This document shows positions 1-6,604 of a stretch of 7,727 nt of DNA, in pieces. Position numbers and translations under genes: made by a program. The DNA is taken from the NCBI GenBank assembly GCA_005879255.1, contig VBKY01000136.1, positions 1 to 7,727 on the forward strand. The letters are read 5' to 3'. The stretch comes from Deltaproteobacteria bacterium. Its GTDB lineage: Bacteria > Desulfobacterota_B > Binatia > UBA9968. The stretch's first letter is position 1; each line of letters begins with the position of its first letter. The notes under the pieces are model-generated. The model had not been told where the DNA came from. It saw only the letters and a list, made by a program, of their open reading frames with translations, and made no database searches.

Positions 1-114
1 TTCGCGCGTCAACTACCGCGCCTGAGAGCAGCGGCGCGACCGATTTTGATCGCGCGAGGGATTATCGTCGAGCCGAACACCGCGGGCGAATCGGTCGTCA
101 TCGATCCTAAGTAA
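1..114 (+). CDS. 3' end of an unidentified protein gene (partial)
   Basis: Frame 1 is open from the first base to a TAA at 112-114. It gives 37 residues ending in a mostly hydrophobic and acidic stretch (PILIARGIIVEP, then GESVVIDPK). I do not recognise the family. This frame is preferred because its tail has a protein-like pattern of alternating beta-type residues and its third codon positions are richer in G/C than those of the competing plus-strand frame 3, which also stays open to about 108. Frame 2 stops at 23-25. A small hairpin starts 9 bases after the TAA, which fits the end of a transcription unit converging on the minus-strand gene that ends at 217. The fragment is short, so it could be a chance open frame. 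Confidence 0.35.
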   Translation, partial: FARQLPRLRAAARPILIARGIIVEPNTAGESVVIDPK

Positions 115-123
115 AAGTCAGGT

Positions 124-140
124 TGCCGGCTTTTCCGGCA
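124..140. terminator. small hairpin after the partial left-edge gene, possible terminator
   Basis: TGCCGG (124-129) and CCGGCA (135-140) form a perfect 6-bp stem around a 5-base loop (CTTTT). It lies 9 bases after the TAA at 112-114, and 77 bases beyond the stop of the minus-strand gene. There is no run of T on the plus-strand side, so it may be only a weak or Rho-assisted terminator. The rest of 141-216 shows nothing recognisable. Confidence 0.3.
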
Positions 141-216
141 CGTGTATGACGATTAGCGCTAGGTCGCGGCCGCTGAGCTGGCGCGCGTTCAAACAAATGC
201 CTGACTGCCTCCGCGA

Positions 217-1212
217 TTATCGATAGAGCGCGTTGATGAAGCCGCTTTTTTCCAACTCCTGCAGGATGCTGTCGTCGTAAAAGCGCGTTGGGTCCTGGCC
301 CTTGGCTTTGGGATTCACTTGGGCCAGCTCGTCGATGACCGAACGAAACGCCTCGGCCGTCGGCGTCGGCACGCGCTTGAGATACTTGTTGACCGAAACC
401 TCGTAGGTTTCCTCCATCATCTCGCGGTCATTGATCCGGAAGTACTTGCTCATCACTTCGATGGCGAAGGGCTTGTCTTTCTTGACGCGCGCGATCGCTT
501 CCAGAATCGACTTGAGATAATTCGTCACGACATCTCGCCGCTGTGCCATGAAGCTGCGCCGAACCGTGACACCGGTGGACGCGTAGGCGACGCCGAGTGA
601 TGCGATATCCAACATTTCACGGAAACCTTCGCGCCGCGCGCGAATGAGCGTCGGATACGATAGGATCGCCGCTTGGATGCGCCCGCCGCGCAGCGCGGCG
701 ACGGCGGACGACACCGCGCCGACTTGGACGATAGTCACATCTTTCATCGGTTCGTAGCCGTAGTGATGGATCGCCATGCGCGCGGCGGTATCGATGGAGG
801 TGCCGAAACGGCTGATGCCGACAGCTTTGCCTTTGAGATCTTCCGGTTTTTGAATGCTCGGGTTCACCATCAAACTGGTCACCAGCCGCTCGACCGTATT
901 GCCCAGCGAAATGACGTCGGCGCCGCCGATGGCTGCGCTCGCCGTCGTGCTGCCGGCGATGGCGAGGAATTCAATCTCACCGGCGATCATCGCCGCCATG
1001 CCTTCGGTGCCGCTCGGAAAGGCCACGAGGTCGATGTCCAAACCGTATTTTTTGAAAAGTCCCGCTTCCCGGGCCGCCCAGAACGGCGTCATGTTGCCGG
1101 AAAGCGACGCGTAGCCCGCTCTCAGTTTGCGGCCGTCCTGCGCGGCAACGATCGGGGGCAAGAGAACTAGCGCGCTCAGTATGAATATGGCGAGCCGTCG
1201 ACGCCCGATCAC
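217..1212 (-). CDS. secreted NMT1/TauA-like ABC-type substrate-binding protein
   Basis: Predicted periplasmic binding protein of the SsuA/TauA/NMT1 superfamily, which captures small organic solutes such as sulfonates, pyrimidine precursors or aromatic acids for an ABC importer. The 331-residue product starts with a clear signal peptide: Arg3-6, a hydrophobic core at 8-22, and likely cleavage after Ala24 (VAA|Q). The mature part opens with 'LRAGYASLSGNMTPFWAAREAG' in overlapping pieces: a beta strand, then the 'PFWAAREAGLFKKYGL' type helix diagnostic of the family (about 43-58). Next come 'AMIAGEIEFL' (74-83) and the hinge region 'KPEDLKGKAVGISRFG' (122-137). Length is normal for the family. 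The start is taken as GTG at 1210-1212, because GAGGG lies 7 bases upstream and the signal peptide then begins at residue 2. An in-frame ATG at 1288-1290 would add 26 residues in front of the signal peptide. No permease or ATPase gene is adjacent, and the substrate cannot be predicted. Confidence 0.9.
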   Translation of the reverse strand: MIGRRRLAIFILSALVLLPPIVAAQDGRKLRAGYASLSGNMTPFWAAREAGLFKKYGLDIDLVAFPSGTEGMAAMIAGEIEFLAIAGSTTASAAIGGADVISLGNTVERLVTSLMVNPSIQKPEDLKGKAVGISRFGTSIDTAARMAIHHYGYEPMKDVTIVQVGAVSSAVAALRGGRIQAAILSYPTLIRARREGFREMLDIASLGVAYASTGVTVRRSFMAQRRDVVTNYLKSILEAIARVKKDKPFAIEVMSKYFRINDREMMEETYEVSVNKYLKRVPTPTAEAFRSVIDELAQVNPKAKGQDPTRFYDDSILQELEKSGFINALYR

Positions 1213-1799
1213 AAGCCCGCCCTCAGCGATAAAGCGCGTCGATAAACCCGCTGCTTCGCGGGCAAACCGCGGCGGAGCCATGCAGGACATTTTAGCTTCA
1301 TCGTTTCACCACATTATCCTCGATCGTGAGATGCTTGGGTTGCTTGAGCCCAACATTGTCGTGATTCTACGCAAGCGAACTGGAATCACAAGGGATCATC
1401 GATGAACTCGGCGGGCAATGAACACACCGCCGCGAAATCCGAAAGCTTTTTCCGAAACCCCGTACTCTCACGTTTTCGCTCCAGCAAAACGACCCGGCAC
1501 GAAAAAACACAGCGACGCATCCGTCAACAGACTACCGTTGAAAATCTCTTCCGCTGACGATTGCGGCTCCCGTGCATGAACTTTGCTACTAATCATTTTC
1601 AGCAATTCGGGTCGAAGCAATTTTTGGAGTGATTTGGCACTCCTCGCGATTTTACTTCCCGCGCTATTGCCTAGCCATGACGTGCTCGATCGCAATTTGT
1701 GACCTTGTGTCAGCCAATTTCGTCTCTTAAGGCCAATACGGTCTAGCGACTGAGTTGCTGGCAATAAAATTCACCGAAAGGGTTTCGTTAAAAGCGTCT
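1213..1799. other. long gene-poor region between divergent genes
   Basis: About 590 bases lie between the GTG of the binding-protein gene and the ATG of the ATPase gene, or about 510 if the binding protein starts at 1290. It is visibly richer in A/T than its flanks from about 1490 on. It must hold the promoters of both genes, but I could not pick a convincing sigma-70 or sigma-54 pair. A 7-bp stem (TTGGGTT 1335-1341 with AGCCCAA 1347-1353, one G-T pair, 5-base loop) lies in the leader of the minus-strand gene. A 51-codon plus-strand frame at 1402-1557 follows a possible ribosome site (AAGGG at about 1390-1394) but resembles nothing I know. No repeat array or RNA gene was recognised. Confidence 0.5.
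1220..1224 (-). promoter_or_regulatory. Shine-Dalgarno site supporting the GTG start
   Basis: On the minus strand GAGGG sits 7 bases before the GTG at 1210-1212. The upstream ATG (1288-1290) has only a weak purine stretch ahead of it. Together with the signal peptide placement, this decides for the internal GTG start. Confidence 0.5.
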
Positions 1800-3926
1800 A
1801 TGAACTCGCAATCGTCCGCCGCCGAGAAAATTGGGGAATTATTGACACGCGAAGGGCTACTGAGCCACGATCAGCTGGCGCGCAGCATCGAAGCGCAAAG
1901 ACAACAGTATCCGTCCGTGCCGCTTGGCCGAGTTTGTGTGACGCTCGGATTTGTGTCTTCGGCCGATTTGGCCGGCGTTCTCGTCAAGCATCGCCGCCAC
2001 ATGCATCTCGGAGAGCTTTTGGTCCATCTCGGTTTGCTTCAGATGGATGAATTACAAGAAGCGCTCGAACACCAGCAAAGACAGCATCCGCGAAAAAAAC
2101 TCGGCGCCGTCTTGCTTGAAAAGGGCTTGATTGATGACCCCGCTCTCATTCGAGCCTTGTACAAACAATCGCAGCATACCAGCCCGCCGGGCAAGCGTTC
2201 GGGAGGAAAATTTGCCGCGCTGATCATCTCCGGCCGTATACAGCTGCACGAATTGGATGGCCTTGTCAAAAGAGCCGAGATTGAGCGACGCTCGGTGGAA
2301 TCTCTTTTGATCGAACAAAAAAAACTGACGAAACAGGAATTGGGCGCGGCATTGAGCGCCTACTATCAGTGTCCATTCAAGGAATACGACGAGAGACTGC
2401 TGATTGCCCCGGAATTCGTCAACGGTATCAATCCAAACTACCTTAAGACAAATTATTGGATCCCGTTAAGAGTCGGCGATAGAACCGTCGATGTGTTGAT
2501 CGACGATCCCTATGCTCACGATCGGATTCAAGACATCAAGCGGCTCTACCCCGGCAAAAAGATCAGATGTATGGTCGGCCTTCGTGAGGACATCCTTCAG
2601 TACGTCAACGCGGCGAGCACCTACCAAAGCGGAACATTGACCCGCGAAGCCGTTTCGACCATTCTTGGCCAACTCGAAGATGAAGACCAATCCGAAACGA
2701 AGGAAGAATTTTTCGTCAGCGAGAACGACAGCGCCATTGTCCGGCTGGTTAATCAAGTGATCGTTGACGCGTTGAAGGAGCGAGTTTCAGACATTCATAT
2801 CGAGCCTGAGGGCAACCAGAGAGAAACCAAGATCCGCTTTCGTGTCGATGGCCGGTGCTTCGAATACCTGCGCGTGCCTCCCGCCTATCGGCGTGCACTC
2901 GTATCAAGATTGAAGATTATGGCCGGCTTGGACATCGCCGAGCGGCGTAAGCCCCAGGACGGCAAGATTAAGTTTCAGCTGGCGGACCGCACAATCGAAT
3001 TACGCGCAGCCACGATCCCCACGGCCGGCGCGGGCAATGAGGACGTGGTGCTGCGCATTCTTGCCGCCGACGAACCGATTCCTTTGGACCGGTTGAAGTT
3101 GACCCCACGCAATCTGCGCGAATTTCGCGAGTTGCTAACGAAACCGTACGGTCTGATTCTTTGCGTGGGCCCGACCGGTTCCGGAAAAACAACCACGCTC
3201 CACTCCGCGCTGGCAGCGATCAATACCGCTGATCGAAAAATTTGGACCGCCGAAGACCCGGTCGAAATCACCCAGAGCGGCCTTCGGCAAGTCCAAGTGA
3301 ACTCGAAAATTGGTTTTAACTTTGCCGCCGCTATGCGCGCTTTTTTGCGCGCCGATCCCGACGTTATCATGGTCGGCGAGATTCGCGACCACGAGACCGC
3401 CGAAGTCGCCATCGAAGCTTCGCTCACCGGTCACCTGGTGCTAAGCACGCTTCACACCAACAGCGCCGTGGAAACGGTCTCGCGCTTGCTGGAAATGGGA
3501 ATTGATCCGTTTAATTTCGCGGACTCGTTGCTCGGCGTATTGGCGCAGCGCTTGGCTCGGACGATCTGCCAAAAATGCAAAGAGCAGTATCATGCACCTA
3601 AGGAAGAATACGATGCATTGGCCTACGGCTACGGAGAAGAGGCGTTTGCCCAGCTGGATATCGCCTATACCGATGAGTTTCGTCTTTATCGCGGCAAAGG
3701 CTGCGCCGCATGCCGCGACACCGGCTACATGGGTCGCGTCGGTTTGCATGAGTTATTGGTTGTCACCGAGGAATTCAAGAAGCTGATCCATTCCCGGGCC
3801 GTCGCGGCCGATCTGTTCGAGCTGGCCGTCGCTCAGCAAATGAGAACGCTAGTTCAAGACGGTGTCCAGAAAGTTTTGCAAGGTTGGACTGACTACGCCC
3901 AGGTTAAAGCTGTCGCGACGCGATAA
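1800..3926 (+). CDS. GspE/PulE/PilB-family secretion or pilus assembly ATPase
   Basis: Cytoplasmic hexameric ATPase of the type II secretion/type IV pilus family, which powers pseudopilin or pilin assembly. The 708-residue product has two regions. N-terminal 10-123 contains four MshEN-like 24-residue motifs (pattern xLGxxLxxxGLxxxxxLxxxLxxQ), followed by a divergent T2SSE_N-like domain at about 140-275. The C-terminal ATPase (about 308-700) has the Asp-box region 'SDIHIEP' (330-336), Walker A GPTGSGKT (457-464), 'EDPVE' (485-489), Walker B 'PDVIMVGEIRD' (520-530), the His box 'TGHLVLSTLHTN' (543-554) and two CxxC pairs (C590/C593, C635/C638) expected to bind zinc. All core motifs are intact, so an active enzyme is likely. 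The ATG at 1800 is chosen because the repeats begin soon after it; the ribosome site is weak. A TTG at 1755 would add 15 residues. No other secretion or pilus genes are nearby, so GspE and PilB cannot be told apart. The gene is convergent with the next one across 60 bases lacking a clear T-tract terminator. Confidence 0.95.
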   Translation: MNSQSSAAEKIGELLTREGLLSHDQLARSIEAQRQQYPSVPLGRVCVTLGFVSSADLAGVLVKHRRHMHLGELLVHLGLLQMDELQEALEHQQRQHPRKKLGAVLLEKGLIDDPALIRALYKQSQHTSPPGKRSGGKFAALIISGRIQLHELDGLVKRAEIERRSVESLLIEQKKLTKQELGAALSAYYQCPFKEYDERLLIAPEFVNGINPNYLKTNYWIPLRVGDRTVDVLIDDPYAHDRIQDIKRLYPGKKIRCMVGLREDILQYVNAASTYQSGTLTREAVSTILGQLEDEDQSETKEEFFVSENDSAIVRLVNQVIVDALKERVSDIHIEPEGNQRETKIRFRVDGRCFEYLRVPPAYRRALVSRLKIMAGLDIAERRKPQDGKIKFQLADRTIELRAATIPTAGAGNEDVVLRILAADEPIPLDRLKLTPRNLREFRELLTKPYGLILCVGPTGSGKTTTLHSALAAINTADRKIWTAEDPVEITQSGLRQVQVNSKIGFNFAAAMRAFLRADPDVIMVGEIRDHETAEVAIEASLTGHLVLSTLHTNSAVETVSRLLEMGIDPFNFADSLLGVLAQRLARTICQKCKEQYHAPKEEYDALAYGYGEEAFAQLDIAYTDEFRLYRGKGCAACRDTGYMGRVGLHELLVVTEEFKKLIHSRAVAADLFELAVAQQMRTLVQDGVQKVLQGWTDYAQVKAVATR

Positions 3927-3986
3927 TACTACACTTTGCAAAGCGAACCGCCGGCGACCCGCGGCGTATCTCTCGAATCTTCCAAG

Positions 3987-4988
3987 CTAACGTCCTGCGC
4001 CGATTGCCAACTCTTGCTGTGCGCGGCGCAGGTAGCTCATGTCGAGATATTTCTCTGGCGCAGGATAGGGCCGGCTCTTGAACAGCCGTTCGCCCATCAA
4101 GTCGATCAGTCGCTGAAAACCTTCACGATTGACCGATCCGTCGCGGCTAATGATTCCTTGAGAAAGATATTCGTCGACGGTGGCGCGAGTGTACTTGAGC
4201 GGAATACCGGTGCGCTTGCTCACCAGCTCGGCGGCCTGCTCCCGGTTAGCATGCGCCCATTGCATCGCGCGCACCATCGCCTTGAGATAGCGCACGGTCA
4301 GTTGACTGTTCGCTTCGGCCCAGCGGCTGTCGACGATCAGGCTATGAAACTGCAAGTTCGGGATATAATCCGACAAGCGCGCAATCTCCACGAAACCCAG
4401 TTCCCGCGAGCGCGGCAGATCACCGCCCAGCAGCATGGTCGCGGACGTGCTGCAAGTCTTGAGACTGGCGAGCCGTTGCCCCGTAGGACCGTTCTGAATG
4501 ATCGTGTAGTCGCGATTGAGCTCCAACCCTTCCGCTTTGAGCATCTCGCGTAAGAAAATCGTGCTGCCTGAGACGAGACGCACCACGTCGATGTTCGTGC
4601 CCTTGAGCTCTTTAATGGATTTGTATTTCGGACAAGTGACCAGCGTGTAGGCGGCAATGGGCACCGTGCCGCCGATGATTTTGAGCGACGCGCCGCGCTC
4701 GACCGCGTTGATCGCCGCCGAGGGATCGACGATTGCCACGTTGATCTGCCCGGCAATGAGCGCCTGTATCAGCGTATCGGTCGACCCTATCAATACCACG
4801 TCGCCCTGAATCCCCTCCTGAGCGAAGAAACCTTTGTCCGTCGCCGCGTAGTTGGGCAATTGCTCCACCGTGCGCGACACGTTGCCGATTACCACGCGAT
4901 CAGCCGCATGGCTCATCGAGACAATCAAACCCGCGATCAGCAGCGCCGACAAAATAGTTTGTATGCGCCAGCGTAACCCGCTCTTCAT
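3987..4988 (-). CDS. secreted NMT1/TauA-like ABC-type substrate-binding protein (operon gene 3)
   Basis: Second periplasmic binding protein of the NMT1/TauA class, 333 residues and of normal length. A signal peptide is clear: Lys2, Arg6 and Arg8, a hydrophobic core at 11-25, and likely cleavage after Ala28 (SHA|A). The mature part has the first strand 'RVVIGNVSRT' (31-40), the helix 'NYAATDKGFFAQEGI' (46-60), 'LIQALIAGQINVAIVDPSAA' (73-92) and the interdomain segment 'KSIKELKGTNIDVVRLVSGS' (123-142), as expected for the fold. It is only distantly similar to the binding protein at 217-1212, so this is not a recent duplication. GGAGGG precedes the ATG by 5 bases, and the gene starts 15 bases after the deacetylase-fold gene stops, so the two are almost surely co-transcribed. 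The ligand is unknown. Its place in the operon suggests that it delivers the substrate handled by the upstream enzymes, though no transporter channel is encoded here. Confidence 0.92.
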   Translation of the reverse strand: MKSGLRWRIQTILSALLIAGLIVSMSHAADRVVIGNVSRTVEQLPNYAATDKGFFAQEGIQGDVVLIGSTDTLIQALIAGQINVAIVDPSAAINAVERGASLKIIGGTVPIAAYTLVTCPKYKSIKELKGTNIDVVRLVSGSTIFLREMLKAEGLELNRDYTIIQNGPTGQRLASLKTCSTSATMLLGGDLPRSRELGFVEIARLSDYIPNLQFHSLIVDSRWAEANSQLTVRYLKAMVRAMQWAHANREQAAELVSKRTGIPLKYTRATVDEYLSQGIISRDGSVNREGFQRLIDLMGERLFKSRPYPAPEKYLDMSYLRRAQQELAIGAGR

Positions 4989-5003
4989 GACCGCCCTCCA
5001 GCT

Positions 5004-5873
5004 TTACGGTTTCTGATAATAGTTGGCATAATAGTAATCGGCGATTTCCGCGCCGGTCGTCTTCCAAACGCCGTCGTGTGCGCAGATGTATTCTAGGGCC
5101 TTGTCAAGATATTTAATGCGAAACGCCAGGCCGATGACGAACGGGTGAAGCGGGATCGTCATCACCCGCCCTTGAGTCGCTCCTTCGGCATACAACTGGT
5201 CGAATTGATCGCACACCATCTGCCACCAATCCTTCGGCGTATGCCCGCCTTGAAATATCACGCGAATATCGTTGAGACCTTGCTGATAGGGAATCGCGAT
5301 CATCCGCCCTGTCTTGACCCGCATCGCGCACGGCTGATCGTCGAAGCCCCAGTCGCAGACGTAATCGAAACCCTCCGACGCAAGATGATCCAGAGTGTTC
5401 GGACTTTCATCGCCGCCGCCCGGGCCGAGCCAACCGCGCGGCGCTTTGCCGGTAGTCGCCGCGATGGTATCGCGTATTTGGCGCACCACGGCGCGCTCTT
5501 CCTCGGGCGGATATTGATTCATTCGGATGTTGTTGGTCACACCGTGGCCGAGCCACTCCCACTTTCGTCTATTGCCTTCTTCGATGATCGCCGGATGATG
5601 CGCGCAAACGTCGGCATTCAATAGAACCGTCGCGCGAATATCGTGCTTGTCGAGAACATCCATCATGCGAAAGACGCCGATGCGCGAGCCATAGTCGCGC
5701 AGCGCATAGCCGGTCACATCCGGCAACAGCGCAGTTGGCGCGCCAGGGATAACCTTATCGATGTGAAAGAACTCGATATTCGGCGCAATCATCAAAGCGA
5801 CGCGCGCGTTGTTCGGCCATGTGAAAGCGTTTCGGTGAATAATCGGCGAGTAGTCGTAGCGGTCGGTTTGCAT
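5004..5873 (-). CDS. polysaccharide-deacetylase-superfamily protein, PuuE (allantoinase)-like (operon gene 2)
   Basis: A 289-residue protein of the NodB/CE4 carbohydrate esterase superfamily, closest in pattern to the PuuE/H. pylori PgdA-like branch. Visible marks are 'MIAPNIEFF' (28-36) in place of the canonical TFDD motif, 'YGSRIGVFRMMDVLDKH' (61-77), 'ATVLLNADVC' (81-90), 'WLGHGVTNNIRM' (107-118), 'APRGWLGPGGGDES' (144-157) and 'PLHPFVIG' (241-248). Family members remove acyl groups from, or hydrolyse, amide or ureide C-N bonds. The usual metal-binding H-[S/T]-x-x-H reads H110-G-V-T-N114, so the second His is Asn, and the Asp of motif 1 is replaced by N-I-E (32-34). PuuE allantoinases also lack the metal set. 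No signal peptide is seen, so it should be cytoplasmic and act on a small molecule rather than cell wall. GGAG lies 9 bases before the ATG, and 78 bases separate it from the VOC gene upstream. The substrate is not inferred. Confidence 0.88.
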   Translation of the reverse strand: MQTDRYDYSPIIHRNAFTWPNNARVALMIAPNIEFFHIDKVIPGAPTALLPDVTGYALRDYGSRIGVFRMMDVLDKHDIRATVLLNADVCAHHPAIIEEGNRRKWEWLGHGVTNNIRMNQYPPEEERAVVRQIRDTIAATTGKAPRGWLGPGGGDESPNTLDHLASEGFDYVCDWGFDDQPCAMRVKTGRMIAIPYQQGLNDIRVIFQGGHTPKDWWQMVCDQFDQLYAEGATQGRVMTIPLHPFVIGLAFRIKYLDKALEYICAHDGVWKTTGAEIADYYYANYYQKP

Positions 5874-5951
5874 GGTTCAGCTCCAGAACTGCTTTGTGAA
5901 TTATGTGGGACGGAAACTATGATAGGGAGAGCCAAAGCACGTTAAACACGA

Positions 5952-6392
5952 TCACGAATTCACGATCTCTTCATAGGTCGGAGTCGGCATGCCCGCTTGC
6001 CAGCTCGCATCGCGCAGTTCGATGCGGTTCCCGCTAGGATCGAGGACGAAGAGCTGCCGCCCGGTGAAGAACCCGCCGGGCCGGTAGTCGACGGGCTCGT
6101 GGATTTTGATGCCGATCCGGTGAAACAATTTGCACGCCCGGTTGAACATCTCGGAACTCACGTCGAAGGCATGGTGTAGCCGGCCGTCCTGCTCCACGGT
6201 TCTAACGAGGGGATCCTTACGCTGGCAAAGAAGAATATTGTGATTGCCGAGCTTGAAGCAGGACATCGGCGAATTAGCCAGCCGCCCGACATGTTCCAAT
6301 CCCAGAATCTCTCCATAAAACTTTTCCGCCTCTTCCAGATTGTTCACCGGTATCGACCAGTGGACCACGGCATCGAGTTGCAACATTCCCAT
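5952..6392 (-). CDS. VOC-superfamily (glyoxalase/bleomycin resistance/dioxygenase) protein (operon gene 1)
   Basis: A 146-residue single VOC module made of two beta-alpha-beta-beta-beta units. The first unit starts at 'DAVVHWSIPVNNLEEAEKFY' (7-26), leading to 'ILGLEHVG'. The second unit runs from about 72 ('LHHAFDV') to 'LFVLDPSGNRIELRD' (114-128). Likely metal ligands are H11, H74 and E125. Their spacing is like that of the His-His-Glu triad of type I extradiol dioxygenases and of FosA-type enzymes, so a divalent metal enzyme is expected. I do not see obvious equivalents of the extra catalytic His/Tyr of ring-cleaving dioxygenases, so the reaction (isomerase, lyase, thiol transferase or dioxygenase) stays open. 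AAAGGA precedes the ATG at 6390-6392 by 8 bases; an alternative ATG two codons later is less well placed. It is the first gene of the operon and is divergent from the Pht5-like gene, with a shared 212-base upstream region. Confidence 0.9.
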   Translation of the reverse strand: MGMLQLDAVVHWSIPVNNLEEAEKFYGEILGLEHVGRLANSPMSCFKLGNHNILLCQRKDPLVRTVEQDGRLHHAFDVSSEMFNRACKLFHRIGIKIHEPVDYRPGGFFTGRQLFVLDPSGNRIELRDASWQAGMPTPTYEEIVNS

Positions 6393-6540
6393 ATACTTTT
6401 TCCTTTCGAGATTGCCTTACCGCATTCACTCGAACCTGTCCACAAGTGAGAATGATGACGACGAATAGAACAAAGACGGTGCTCGAACGAGAATGAAGAT
6501 AGGCGGCGCTCAGTCCGTTTCTCCATTTCTTGCTGAATCG
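6393..6540. other. part of the divergent upstream region, with short repeats
   Basis: This is the VOC-gene side of the 212-base divergent region. Two short words recur in the same order: CTCGAAC at 6429-6435 and 6482-6488, and GAGAATGA at 6448-6455 and 6489-6496. They could be regulator sites or chance. I found no convincing -35/-10 pair reading towards the VOC gene, and no RNA gene. Confidence 0.3.
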
Positions 6541-6569
6541 TTGACTTCCAGCCGACTTCCACCTACATT
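6541..6569 (+). promoter_or_regulatory. sigma-70-type promoter for the Pht5-like gene
   Basis: TTGACT (6541-6546) matches five of six bases of the -35 consensus. It is followed by exactly 17 bases and then TACATT (6564-6569), which matches four of six -10 bases including the key T, A and final T. Transcription would begin near 6576, leaving a leader of about 29 bases that carries a strong ribosome site (GGAGGA at 6595-6600). Overlapping the promoter is a direct repeat of GACTTCCA (6543-6550 and 6554-6561), which is a candidate operator. Confidence 0.6.
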
Positions 6570-6604
6570 TTCATCGCCCGCAGCGAGTCCTATCGGAGGA
6601 AAAG

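Noticed and set aside
1..90. Short minus-strand frame starting at an ATG near position 100
   Set aside because: It stops after about 30 codons inside the window and resembles nothing known. The plus-strand frame 1 is a better explanation.
1634..1650. TTGGCAC followed by GC, resembling a sigma-54 promoter upstream of the ATPase gene
   Set aside because: The distance from GG to GC is 10 instead of the required 12 bases, and the TTGC part of the -12 element is absent.
1468..1764. 98-codon minus-strand open frame in the gap before the ATPase gene
   Set aside because: It needs a TTG start without a ribosome site, shows no family pattern, and runs over the likely leader of the ATPase gene.
3934..3964. 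Possible terminator between the convergent ATPase and binding-protein genes (CTTTGCAAAG and a CGCCG/CGGCG stem)
   Set aside because: The first palindrome leaves too short a stem once a loop is allowed. The second stem has only 5 bp, and neither is followed by a T-run.
4337..4756. 139-codon minus-strand frame inside the second binding-protein gene
   Set aside because: It is an alternative frame of the same strand with Arg/Ser-rich, repetitive composition, typical of an out-of-frame shadow in GC-rich DNA.
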